NCBI GenBank assembly: GCA_936432065.2
Contig: OW386289.2
Coordinates: 13,377,077-13,441,076 of the forward strand
DNA length: 64,000 nucleotides
Source: Rutpela maculata
Taxonomy: Eukaryota > Arthropoda > Insecta > Coleoptera > Cerambycidae
Direction of reading: 5' to 3'
The notes under the pieces were generated by a model. The model was not told where the DNA came from and did not search any database. It saw nothing but the letters and a program-made list of their open reading frames with translations. This document shows, piece after piece, positions 40,183 through 51,719 of this stretch. The translations under genes and the position numbers were made by a program. Position 1 is the first letter of the stretch. The number at the start of each line of letters is the position of its first letter.

Positions 40183-40244
40183 AAAATATCAAACAATGAA
40201 CGCGCTCTACCTGCTCACCTGTTATTGAACATTTTCTAGTTTTT

Positions 40245-40548
40245 TTTTGCCAAATTTCAAAACTTTTTGACTATTGTCGGAGATATGACAATTTTTGGCA
40301 TAATCAATTGGATTATTGGGGAGATCCTAGCATTAGATCATAGATATTGGCTTTGACAAATATTGATGTACGACTTGGACTAAGCAAATATGCATCTGCT
40401 GTGCTGCTTTTAAACCAAGAGAGAGATTCGAAGTCAGTACTACATCGCGTAGCAATTGCCGGAGAAGCGAGAGTTTTTAAAACATAATTAAAACTGATTC
40501 TACTGGCGTTAACTAACTAGGAAGGAGGGACATGCAATAAAATGCGAT
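40245..40548 (+). repeat. About 300-bp repeat, inverted partner at 44727-45045, with a conserved short ORF
   Basis: Shares long identical stretches with the reverse complement of 44727-45045 (for example TGCATCTGCTGTGCTGCTTT and ATGCAATAAAATGCGATCGC). Both copies keep a frame of about 45 codons ending in a stop after AIAGEARVFKT. Of four substitutions I could place in that frame, three are synonymous and one is Leu/Phe. The peptide matches no family I know. Confidence 0.75.
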
Positions 40549-42849
40549 CGCTGAGTATCCACCTCGTTAGAAAGTTAATGAAAAAGATGTATTATTTAAA
40601 TGATTTTTACGATTAATGTTTTAATGAATTTTTGTAATAGCCGTCATTGTAACATGAAATAAAAAATCAAAAAAAATATATTTTTTTTTGTTGCATTTTT
40701 GGATTATTGGGTATTTTTGACATTTTACTGTTAGTAATGCATTGCTGAGAGTTATCTAAGCACAAAAATTAAAATCAGTGATATTGAATTAGTGGTAATT
40801 TTTAAAGAACAATGTTAAAAAAGGGCTTTTTTGGCCCATCCGTGGTAAAGTGTGGAAGCCATCCTTTTTTTAATAATTTTGGGGTGCTGAAAATGTTCCG
40901 TCACCCGTCTTGGCGAAAAATCTCTGGAACATATTAAAAAACCACCCTTATTTGGGGGTGACATTGGAATTTTACAAGAAATTCTCTTAAAATACTAAGT
41001 TTCGATAACTAAGTAGAAAAAGAAGTAAAAAAATCAAATTCACCCCTTCAACTCTCCTCGCCATTCTTTCACCACTCCCTGAGAAGGTTGTAAGCTACTA
41101 TAACTACTATATAGTTATTTACATATTTTTAAAAAACCAATTCAGTGGTTGCTATCAAAATATAATTATCTGATTACTTCTGAGTACACTCATACGCCTC
41201 CTCATCCCTAAAAGGGGTGGGTCTCATCTTCTTAGGGATATTGATTGGTTTTAATTACAAAAAAAAATCCTTGTACAGAGTTGGATGTTTTTTTTATCAT
41301 ATTAAAGTGACTTGGCCAATTCAGATCACTCCTGAATATTTCTTACCTCTCTAAGGAGGGAGTGTAGGATGTCAATATCCCCTTTAAAAAATGTTGCTTG
41401 ATTTTTATAGTAAAAAATTATTTAGTTATTTAAATAAGTTTTGTTTGTTAGAATGAGAAACTTTTGTATTTAAGTCCAACAAAAAATAAGGAATGATAAT
41501 TAAAAAGTTATTGTCAAATTCTAGAGGTGTATTTTTTTTGTCCGCCCTGTATTATTCATTAAATTTATCCTTTTTTATTGTATCGTATATTTATTTGCTA
41601 TTTAAAGTGTACCTATCGTTTTTTCCATATACATTTTCCAAATAAACATAATACCGTTATATAAAACACTTATTAAACAACCACATTATCTAATCGTCTC
41701 GATATAGGATTCCCATCGGGTCTTCCGTTACCCTAAAATGAGTTGCAAAAAACGTTCGTATCTCCATATCAGTGGTGAGCAGGTGGTTGTATCCGGTATA
41801 ACAAGATAGGTCCTCCGTCTCAAACCGAGTCGAGTCTCCTTGCGGCAGACGTGTTTCCCAACGTATTAAGAAACGTTGAATCAGGTTGAGAAACTAGAGC
41901 AGGTACATGGGTGAGTGCTGGGGAAGCTGGGTCACGGCGCGGCATGACCGGAACCCTGGGAAACGGGGGGTGCCTTTATTTCATGGGAATCGGAAATAAC
42001 CGTAATGTGTACTGGTCAAAGCCAAATGTGGGAATTATTACGTGCTTCTTACTTTACCTGAATACTAATAAAACTTATGGAACAAAAAAATCTTTGTGAA
42101 TGAATATACCCATTTCTTCAAAAAATTACACATTGGTGACATAAATGTTGTAACGAGAGGGTGGCATATCTAGTTTGAAACATGGGTATTTTGGCTAATT
42201 TTTAGGTAGCGGAATATCGTAAACCAAACAAGACAAAAATGAACAAACATGTCAAATACCGAGGTTTAAAAATTCGTTTAAACACTTAATCAATTTAAGG
42301 CATAACATGATTTTAAACTTTGATTTTACGTTCATAATTCAATTATTCTTTCAAGGACCTCTATCAAAATTGCACTCTAAGCAGCATTTTACCTATGTAA
42401 ATTCATACTTTTTGTAACTGTGCGTGTAAAATGGTAATTTTATGCACAATGTTCATATGTACGATAAATATATTTTAGTTTAATGGGACTTCTTTACATT
42501 TTTTTTCGTAACATAAAATCTGAACAAAACGTTGAAAAAACGACATCTGATCAAAGTCTTAATCTTAATCACTACTAATAATTATCGTAATGGATATGGC
42601 ATCCGAACATAAGAAATTTTAGGTAGATCTGTATGTACAGAGTGGTTGCGCGAACCTTAGAACCTCATTTAACTTTGTTATTTTTGGAATTACGTAAAAA
42701 ACAAAAGTTATAGAAAATCACATGTATTTGTCAAAAATCATTTCAGAAGAACAGATGAAAGTCGCATTTCGGAGATATGAACTTTATTTTGGTATTTTTT
42801 TTATGGAACACCCCGTACATTTTTACACCATAGGCCATGTTGCCATATA
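40549..42849. other. Interval with two transposon-end-like motifs and no supported gene
   Basis: TCCGCCCTGTATTA near 41545 and ACAGAGTGGTTGCGCGAACC near 42639 resemble DNA-transposon termini. AACACCCCGTACATTTTTAC near 42810 could be the opposite end of the latter, giving a MITE of about 190 bp. 41740-42010 is more GC-rich, and its 62-aa frame has no domain. Confidence 0.4.
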
Positions 42850-44235
42850 ATGAAAGTGTCGTCTATATATGGCCGTGAGGAACTGGAGAATTCCAAGGAC
42901 TACCTAAACAGCTTACATCATAAGATCAAATTCACCATGGAAATAGAAACAAATAGCAAACTCCCATTTCTGGACGTCATCTTGTTCAAAAAGGACAATG
43001 GAGGATTAGGACACAAGGTATACAAAAAACTAACGCACACCGACAGGTACCTATACGCTAATTCTCACCACCACCACCAGCACAAAAATAGGCCGTCGTT
43101 AACACACTAGTACATAGAGCAAAGCAAATTTGCGAGACGGAACATCTCCAAGAAGAATATCGGACCTTAAAATATCACTACGGAAAAATGGATACAAACC
43201 GAAGGACATAGACAATGCAATAAAGAGATAAGATACAACTAGAACAGAACAAGAAAAAGAAAAAAAAAACCGCTGCCCAAGGAATCACTACTTCCACATC
43301 CAGATTCTCTAAGTCACTCACAACGAAAAAATTTGTATGTGAAAATAATTGTTTATGGAACTTTAATAATATAATATTTAAAATCCTCTACCCCAAAAAC
43401 CCATAAAACGATACCCCACATCGGTAGTGGGGTGAGGGGTGGTGATAGGGGGGTGGTAGTGGTGGGTGGATGAAGTAAAAAAATATTTTGAGGTTTCTGG
43501 TTCCTGTACATACACTAAATCACAATTTTTTTTCATCCCCTTTAATAAAGGTGGTAATGGGGGTGGCTAATGCCAAAAATTTTTTTGAGACCTTAACTTC
43601 TCTTGTATGTACTAAATACCAATTTTATGGACTCTTACCTGCTTGATTGACCTATTTACCCCAAATTTACCCCAATTTACCCTACAACCCTTCGACGGAA
43701 CAAAATGAAAATATAATCTAGTTCTAGATCTCGTTAAAGTACATATGTATACCAAATTTCAAGTCAATATATTAAACGGTTCCAGAGTAAACGTGCGCAC
43801 AAAAAAAAGTTACAGACAGACAGAAATTTTTTTTCGCTCAAACTTAAAATCTCGACGTTTCATGACATTTTAAGCCTATTTGGACAATAAAAATTTTTAA
43901 AATTTTTTTTGTCGTTACTATACTTCCACTGGACGTGGAAGTAATACACGACAACAGCTTACTTACCATATACACAAGGATGTACGGATAGAATCGGAAA
44001 ATTTTGCAGAAAAAGAACGTCAAAGTGATATATAATGCGAAACAGAAAATGGCACAAAATTTTCCCAAATACCAAGGTCCAGAAGAACTAGAAACACCAA
44101 GAGTATATAGCATTCCATGCCCCTGCGGACAAGTTCACATCGGAGAGACCAAATGACATATAAACACCAGACTCGGAGAACACATTTGCAATACAAAGAA
44201 GGGAAATTCTATAGAATCTGCAGTTTTTTCGTTAT
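42850..44235 (+). pseudogene. Penelope-like element: RT end plus GIY-YIG endonuclease, interrupted
   Basis: 42850-43110 encodes the end of a Penelope-type RT: HHKIKFTMEIETNSKLPFLD, VILFKKDNGGLGHKVYKKLT, TDRYLYANSHHH. After a frameshift 43095-43260 continues with LVHRAKQICETEHLQEEY. A Helentron-like repeat interrupts at 43263-43943. The reading then resumes: TDRIGKILQKKNVKVIYNAK, then YSIPCPCGQVHIGETK and TRLGEHI, the start of the GIY-YIG nuclease (Y-I in YSIPC, H-I-G in VHIGET). Stops follow, and homology ends near 44220. Penelope elements pair RT with GIY-YIG, so the architecture is as expected; the copy is dead. Confidence 0.85.
43263..43943 (+). mobile_element. Helentron/DINE-like repeat, full copy B
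   Basis: Starts AACCGCTGCCCAAGGAATCA, then CTACTTCCACATCCAGATT, and ends in the hairpin TACTTCCAC-TGGAC-GTGGAAGTA at 43921-43943. The GACAGACAGACAG microsatellite near 43815 is much shorter than in copy A. It lies inside the Penelope-like coding sequence, proving it moved as a unit; no target duplication is visible, as expected for rolling-circle elements. Confidence 0.75.
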
Positions 44236-44292
44236 GAGATACTTGAGTAGCAAATCCGGATATGGAAGTAGTGATGCCTTGGGCAGCGGTTT
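44224..44292 (-). repeat. 70-bp fragment of the Helentron-like 5' end
   Basis: TTTTTTCGTTATGAG, then GGATATGGAAGTAGTGATGC and CTTGGGCAGCGGTTTTTT, correspond to the reverse complement of the first 70 bp of copies A and B. It abuts the end of the Penelope-like homology. Confidence 0.75.
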
Positions 44293-44726
44293 TTTATTTT
44301 GCGATATATTAAAAATATTGTAACAATGAAAACTAAATATAAAAATTCTTTCTCTACATATAGGACATTTATGGTTTTAGAAATGTGGCGATCAAATGCA
44401 ATATATTCTTTGTTTCCGTATTTGCATAATAGAACTGTCGTTTCGAACACATTCCACTTTGAAAGTACGTATTTCTCTTCGTTTCAATTAATTTTACAAA
44501 TAAAATCATCACTGTCATCGAAGTTATTCCACATAGGTATCTGCGAATAACAAAAAAAAAGCTTGTACGTATTTTGTAGTAGTAATAAAATAAATGTCTA
44601 TAGATGGCATCTTCACGTCGGTCGGTAGCAGCGGCCGAAGTCCACATGTAATAAAGTGCTTAAGATCCAGCATCACGTGCCACTGATTCCTTCCACCGAC
44701 ACTGCATATATACGCGGACTGTGGAT

Positions 44727-45045
44727 ACTCAGCGATCGCATTTTATTGCATGTCCCTCCTTCCTAGTTAGTTAACGCCAGTAGAATCAGTTTTAATTATG
44801 TTTTAAAAACTCTCGCTTCTCCGGCAATTGCTACGCGATGCAGTACTGACTTCGAATCCCTCTCTTGATTTAAAAGCAGCACAGCAGATGCATATTTGCT
44901 TAGTCCAAATCGTACATCAATATTTGTCAAAGCCAATATCTATCATCTAATGCTAGGATTTCCCCAACAATTCAATAGATTATGCAAAAAATTACCATAT
45001 ATCCGACAAAAGTCATAAAGTTTTGAAACTTGGCAGAAATATTAC
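44727..45045 (-). repeat. Inverted partner of the 40245-40548 repeat
   Basis: Reverse-complement copy with the same short ORF on the minus strand. The pair lie about 4.2 kb apart, facing each other. They may be two independent insertions or arms of a composite element containing the Penelope-like relic. Confidence 0.75.
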
Positions 45046-45114
45046 CCAAGGAGCAAAACGTGCCTGATCCAGAGCGAATATATGGTGATTACGCACTGTG
45101 TCGACAAATTTACT

Positions 45115-45441
45115 AAAAAATCGCTGCCCAAGGAATCACTACTTCTACATCCAGATTTTCTAACCAAATCTCTCACAACGAAAACAATTTTGTATGTAGA
45201 AATAATTGTTTATAGAACTTTAATAATATAAAATTTGAACTGCCTATCCCAAAAACCCATAAAATGATATGCCACATTAGTAGTGGTAGTGCGGATGGAT
45301 GAAGTAAAACAAAATTTTGATGCCTTTAGTTCTTGTACACACACTAAATCACAATTTTATTTTTTTTTTCACCCCCTTTAATAACGAGGTGGAGGTGGCT
45401 AATGCCAAAAAATTTTTCAAGTCCTTAGCTTCTCGTATATA
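45115..45441 (+). mobile_element. Partial Helentron-like copy, cut by the mariner-like element
   Basis: Starts CGCTGCCCAAGGAATCACTA and follows the family to CTTAGCTTCTCGTATATA, where the TA target of the element at 45442 begins. The 3' part with microsatellite and hairpin was not found beyond 47302. Confidence 0.7.
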
Positions 45442-47300
45442 TAGTGTGACCCCGGATGGAGTTAACAAGAGGAAAAACATCTCTATTATTGATTTTACGA
45501 CGAAAAGTCATTCTTTATAAAAAATTCTGCTTGTCGGAAATATGGAATTCACCATATAAAAATCTTAGATCAGATGTACTGGGTGTTAATAAATTAAGAA
45601 AACATAAAAATGCCTCAAGAGAGAAGTACCTTTATTTATTATTTTGGACAAAATGTTTATAAAACAAAGTTGTTTATAATCCAAAATAAAGCCTAAATGC
45701 AAATTATGAAGTCTAAATTTTGACTTTTACATTTATGTCAACTTACATTTTTTTCAAACATTAACATAACATAATCACTTTACATTCAACGATTGTGGAA
45801 AAACAATTTATTCTACATAGCCTCCTCCAACCTCAACACATTTCTCCATCCTTTTAATAAATTCACCATAGATCTTACGAATGGTTGAGGGTACATTCAC
45901 TTCATTCACCGCGTCTTGTATTCGTGCTTTTAGTGTTTCTCGATCATGCGGCAGGCATAAACTTTCTGTTTTAAAGCACCCCACAGAAAAAAATTGGTGT
46001 AAGGTCTGGTGATCTTGCAGAAAAATTAATTGGAGCATATCTTCCCATCCATCTGGCTCCGAAGTGATCTGTCAACCACTGCCGTACCAAACTGAGGAAT
46101 GAGCTGAGCAACCGTCTTGCTGCCAAAAAATGTTACGCCTTACTTCCGGTTGCAGAGAGTTTATAAATGGCAATACAAAGTTTTCCAAAAGGTCCAAATA
46201 AACATGCTGATTTAAATTTTCTTCTAACAAATATGGACCAACGATTCGATCATAAAAAATCCCACACCATACATTCACTTTTTTATAACATCGACTTCGT
46301 TCGTAAATGACATTGTTCGGATTTTCAAAAGCCCAATAACGACTGTTTTGTGATGAAACGTGGCCATTCATTGGTACAAAATGTTAGTTCGTCAGTAAAA
46401 AAAACATTCCGTGGAAACTTCAATCTACGAGATAATTCTCTCCGACCCATAAACAAAAATCCAATCGCTTCTCTTCATCTCCATTTTCAAGTGTATGTCT
46501 GAATCTTGGCTTAAACGGTCGAACTTTGTTTTCATATAAATTCTCTGTAAATGACTTTTACTTACTTCCAGTCTTTGTGAGCGTTTCCGTAAAGATAATT
46601 TCGGGTTTTCTATTACTGAATTTATTGCCAAAAGTGTTGCCGTATCGTCTTCATTGTACTTTTTCTTGGGTTTTTTGACATCCAATACAGATCCAGTTTC
46701 ATTGAATTTTTCCAGTTTCATTGAAGTTTGCGCAATGATTGGCTCGTGTTAGAGAACTTTTGGTGGAAAAGGTTAATTGCATCTCGATAAGAGACGTCTC
46801 CAATCCCATAACATTTGATCAAATAAATTCTTTCTTGTTTGGTAAACATTTTTTAAATGAACACTAATAAATGCAGATGTAAGATAGTAATATTATATAC
46901 AATGTCACAATGACGTTTGTCAGTTCAATATTATCGACAGCACACTCCGTTTCTTAATTTGAATTCTTATTCATATTAATAAATTTAACGTAAGAAGATA
47001 CATAATAAAAACATAAAAGTCAAAATACAGACTTCATAATTTGTATTTAGGCTTTATTTTGGATTATAAGCAACTTTGTTTTATAAACATTTTGTCCAAA
47101 ATAATAAGTGAAGGTACTTCTCTCTTGAGGCATTTTGATGTTTTCTTAATTTATTAGCTCCCGGTACATCTGATCTAAGATTTTTATATGGTAAATTCAT
47201 TTTTTCGATAAGCAGAATTTCTTATAAAGAATGACTTTTCGTCGTAAAATCAATAATAGAGATGTTTTTCCTCTTGTCAACTCCATCCGGGGACACACTG
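45442..47300 (-). mobile_element. Mariner-like DNA transposon with about 310-bp terminal inverted repeats
   Basis: The left end reads GTGTGACCCCGGATGGAGTT and the right end in complement CAGTGTGTCCCCGGATGGAG; the arms stay alignable for about 310 bp (to about 45750 and from about 46995) with scattered mismatches. TA flanks at 45440-45441 and 47301-47302. Such long arms are unusual beside the short repeats of classic mariner. It carries a broken transposase in the middle. Confidence 0.88.
45808..46849 (-). pseudogene. Mariner-like transposase, frameshifted, all three catalytic blocks visible
   Basis: The likely start is ATG at 46849 (MFTKQERIYLIKCYG, then DVSYRDAINLFHQKF). 46721-46425 continues with the second helix-turn-helix (LSLRKRSQRLEVSKSHLQRI). 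FTDELTF appears near 46395 in another frame (first Asp). 46371-46072 has SRCYKKVNVWCGIFYDRIVG and IFWQQDGCSAHSS (second Asp). After another frameshift the third block reads SARSPDLTP near 46010-45985, and the C-terminus is YGEFIKRMEKCVEVGGGYVE. There are at least three frameshifts; no large deletion is evident, so this is the best-preserved transposase of its kind here. Confidence 0.85.
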
Positions 47301-47302
47301 TA

Positions 47303-48109
47303 TAATAAATCCTGAAGACAATTATACTGTACTAGAATTTGCTATAGCCTGCCTAACGGCAGGGTAAAAGTTTTGCTTATTCTTCTGATCGTTTTTAATG
47401 TTATATAATAAAGTTGTCGTGCCTTTTAAATAAGTTAAAATGTGTGATAAATAGTTCCATAGAACCATATACACCAAAATATCACCAATTTTAGAATATC
47501 CGCTTTTTTAGACATTGTGACCAGCGACGCCACCAGACTTGACACATCTCGACTTTCACGTCTAGGGACGAAGAAAAGAACAGTGCTGTCGCCCCGAAAT
47601 AAATTCTACTAAATAATGCAATGTGAGACTGGAAAAAATATCAATGAATATACGCTCAAAAAATGCTTCCACAATTAAATTAGGTATTTATTTTTTTCAA
47701 CAATAAATATTATGTTTTAATTAAATTTTTTTATAGAGGCGGTAAAATAAATAAACAAATAAATATTAGATGGCACCGCATCAAAAGTCTGTTTAATTCC
47801 TCTTATTTATTAAAGATTAGTAAAACAGCAACATAACAAACATATTAACAGCAACAATAACGATAGTAACAAAGTTGCATGTCAATAATGCACGTAGTGG
47901 AAAAATAACAATAACCTATCAACAGAATAATTGTACCAAAAATAAAAAATGTAGATATTATCATAAAATGTATTTACAAATTAGAGTTATAATTAAATTT
48001 TATATTCAAAATGTACTCCTCAGCATTCGTACATTTTCTTTTAAGGTTCAAAAGATGCCCAATTGATCTAATCGTTCTAATTTCGTTGTGGTATTCAACA
48101 ATGCTTTGA
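47303..48109. other. AT-rich interval without supported genes
   Basis: The 63-aa frame at 47875-48066 is Lys/Asn-rich with no domain. No clear repeat found. Confidence 0.35.
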
Positions 48110-48310
48110 ATTATTTAATCCTTGCAATTAATTTGTAGACCTCACTCTTTAAGTGACCACATTAAAAATCATCTACATGGTTGAAATCCGGAGACTTTGC
48201 TGGTCATGCACGAAGACCTTCGCGACCAATCCATCTGATTGGATATGTATTATTTCTAATGGTTTCTAATTTCGTTAGAGAAATGCGGTGAGGCCCATAT
48301 ACCATATGTT
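48110..48310 (-). pseudogene. Mariner-like transposase fragment (WIGR to SPD block)
   Basis: The minus strand reads YPIRWIGREGLRA, a stop in place of Trp, then PAKSPDFNHVDDF and GHLKSEVYKL, matching the third-acidic-residue block of the same superfamily. A 17-bp sequence AGACCTCACTCTTTAAG at about 48136 recurs inverted at about 48524, possibly the rest of an inverted terminal region. No complete element. Confidence 0.65.
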
Positions 48311-48544
48311 GTAAAAACCTAAAGAGATTATCATCCAAACTCACTCGCAAAAAGAACGATCAAAACAGATCAGAAAGTTTACGTGTGTGCGTGTTAAGAT
48401 TAAGATATTTTGACCACTCGCCACCTTGAAATCAACTTAGGCAAGCCTAAAGTTTAGGATGAAATTCGGCAGACATGGCTTAGGTAGGGGGAAAGGTTTT
48501 AGAATATTTGTTATAGGCTCGCTTAAAGAGTGAGGTCTGCAATG

Positions 48545-50413
48545 AGGACATTAACGGCAGGGATCAATTATATAATATAATAATATAATAATTTATTTAT
48601 ATTCCAAGAAATATATAATAATAGTGGATTACACAAAAAATAGGTATCAATAGATATAATCAAACAAAAAATAGTTTTTACTTGCCAATTTGATGAATAT
48701 AAATAATCCAATAAGTGCGGAAGTTTTTAAGTAAAAACTTGAGTGCACTACTCAATGACTCGTACACAACAATTTGGAAGTGTTTACAACTTTTAGATAA
48801 AAAAAGTGCTTATTTCTTACCTAATATAATTTTTTTCTATTCCCTTATGTATGTAATTTTGCTGTTTTCTGTACAGTCAGTCTGTAGAATGGATAAGTAG
48901 GCAATTCCAATTCCAATTGAATGGATATATTTCATATACTATCTAGGATGGATATGAAACCGACCAATCACAGTTCGTGTATTAAGTACATCAGTGGCGG
49001 CTGGTGAAATTTCAATATTTTTTTTCTCGTCTGTGGCGCATGGGACCCATACGAAATTTGAGAAATAACATCTAGAGAAGCACTTCTCTAATGACCCCTA
49101 AAAAATTTTGAAAAAGCAGTTTGCGAAAACATTTTTGAAAATTCGTTAGCCTCCCCTGCGTCTAGGAGCTCCTGTTTATTTTTATTTTTTTTTTGTCATA
49201 TGCATTTGACTTTTCATAAAAATACAACAACAGATTTTGGAGTTTAGGGGTGGTTTTCACCCCTTGAGGGTAAGATCAAGTATCTGGACCATGTAGAAAC
49301 TGACGACGATACCTTTTACTACAATAATAAGTCATAAAGAAAAAATATTATTACATATGACATTATTCCGAAATTTTACATATTTTTTACCTCTAGGTAC
49401 TATACTATTTATAAAGTAGTCGCCAGGTAATATAGCCCGTTCTTGGTAAAATGCGGTTCAATTAAAAAGTAAAAAACTTACTGCATTAATTTATATTATC
49501 AAATTTTAACTTGCTCTTACGTCCACTAAATAAACTTGACAGAACAACATAATTATGGACCAAAAAAAGTAAACTAACTGAGTGTTAGTGTAGGCGTGAT
49601 CAATATAACTTTATCAAGATTTAAAAGCTTACACATAATTTCGTGATATGTATGTAATAAAGTACGGACATCAATAACAATAACTACATAAACACCCACC
49701 AACAAAATTTTAAGAATTAAACTAGTTTACATATCTTAACGATTTTGACTAACCAATTTCTTGAAAGTGATAATAAAATGTATATAATAAATGTTGTATC
49801 AGGTCCAAAACTGTGTTTTTAATTCTTCTTGGGCCAACGAACAAGCAATCTACATACTACATGCATTAAATTTAAATCGAAGTTATAAGAGGAGGGATAC
49901 CAGAATGGAAATAAAGTAATATTATCCAAATCAGTATAGTCAAGTACTCATATTTTACATCAAATGCCGCGTTTATTAATTGTGGGCAATAAATTTATAT
50001 AACAGTATAAATATGTATATATAACAACGGTTATTAATATGGATCCCACACAGTGCAAATATGGTGTTTGTGGTAGTATTAATAGGAATGAAGTTCTTTC
50101 AATCAATTTTAACATTTAAGAATTATCTATTACTGGTTTCTATCCTTAATACATCCAATTTAACAAATAAATTCTGGATAAATAAAAATTCTCCGCCTCT
50201 TTGTGTAGCTTTTCGAGATTCCAGCGATATTCTTCCCCTTTTAGACAACCTATATGATTACACTTCAAATTTTTAATACTCTAATCTTTTTTTTGAAAGT
50301 GTTATTAATTACACCTCAATACAGTGTTATTAATTACACCTCAATACAGTGATCACCCAAATATTAGTATGAACATCTTAAATACAATTTTGGATAAGAA
50401 TATCCTTTGTTGA
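48545..50413. other. AT-rich interval, one transposon-end-like motif
   Basis: CAGTGGCGGCTGGTGAAATT near 48991 resembles a terminus common in insect DNA transposons; no matching inverse end was found. The 71-aa frame at 50061-50276 is unassigned but could be an upstream piece of the RNase H-bearing LINE that follows. Confidence 0.35.
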
Positions 50414-51260
50414 TATACTCACGCTTCTAAGTCTCTCTTGGGTACTGGTTATGCATGCTAGATACCTTCGACCAATAACTTTATAAAAATAAAATTACTG
50501 TCTCAATTCTCCATTTTTACAGCAGAAGCAATTGCTATATATGAGGCTCTCGAATCTATTTATTCTTCTAATGCAGATACGTCTATAATTTTATCAGATT
50601 CTCTATCGGTTTTATCTTCATTAGAAAACAGTTTTTCCATCAACATTATAACCAACACTTATATATTCTAAAAATAAAGAAGATGTCTTAGGTATGGGAA
50701 AAGAGGTTCATTTTGTATGGGTAAAAGCACATATTGGCATAAAAAATATTGAAATTGTCGACTCTTTGGTCAAGGAAAGCATCATCTCAGGATTTCCATT
50801 AGAACAAAAAATCTGTCTATCTGACTCTTTCAACATTTTAAAATTTAAATTTAGAAACAGATGGTTAGAACTGTGGTGGGAGTGTTGCCATTCCAATCCT
50901 ACTATATGTACACATATTCATCCTGACCTCCCATCTAAGTTCTGGCACGAAAATTATGAATATCCCAGAAAATATATCACAACAATAATACGCCTCAAAT
51001 TTGTTCATGCCTGTTATCCAGCACATTTGCATAAAATAAATGTTCTGTCTTCAGAGAATTGTGATATTTGTAGTATTAAAAATGACCTGGATTATATTTT
51101 TTTCCAGTGTTCTAAATATAGAGCGGCAAGTGACAGACTATAACAATTTTATTAATTATAATATTCAGGCTCCTTTTAATCTTTTCTCTCTCCTCAGCCA
51201 CCATAATAAACAAATTTTTGATTGTATCATCGGTTTTTTGGAAGAAAACGAATATTTTAT
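50414..51260 (+). pseudogene. LINE RNase H domain and C-terminal zinc knuckle, decayed
   Basis: 50414 reads YTHASKSLLGTGYAC (YTDAS box with the catalytic Asp replaced by His), followed by a stop. FTAEAIAIYEALESI near 50525 holds the Glu, and IILSDSLSVLSSLE near 50600 the second Asp. After a frameshift 50694-51143 gives HFVWVKAHIGIKNIEIVDSL (normally W-GH-GI-GNE-AD) and a C-terminal CDICSIKNDLDYIFFQC cluster with Tyr in place of His. This is the end of an I-type LINE protein with no RT upstream. Inactive. Confidence 0.75.
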
Positions 51261-51719
51261 TATGGACCTTGTGAGTGAATGTTTAAGTAGGTTAGCTTCG
51301 GATCTTCTGTTGTTTTTCCCCGTATCTTCTGTTGTTTTTCCTTGTTGTTATAGTGGTTCTCTAATTTTGTTTGTGTTTAAAAAAATAAATGTCCTGATAA
51401 ACCCCAGGACGAGAAGCTTGTGTCCCGGTTTTTTTCTCCTTTGCTGATCTTCAATATTTGTTTTTTCATTGTCCACATAGGATAATTGGAATAAATGGAA
51501 TAAATGTTTTTTAGGGTAGCGGTTGGCTGTATGGCTAGTGGCCAGATGCCAAAAAAAAGTCTATTACTAGCAGATATCTGTTTCTGTAATATTTGCAATC
51601 ATATTTTCAACATAAATCGCTTACAATAAAAAATTGTTATAATAAAATAAATTATAAAAAGTTTTTAAATTATTACGGGAAGAAGCTTCGCATGCGTATT
51701 ATGAAAGCTTAGATGTAGA

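Noticed and set aside
41911..42099. GC-richer ORF following a GGTGAGT donor-like site as a host exon
   Set aside because: A GTGAGT match alone is common; the frame shows no domain and no acceptor or downstream exon was recognised.
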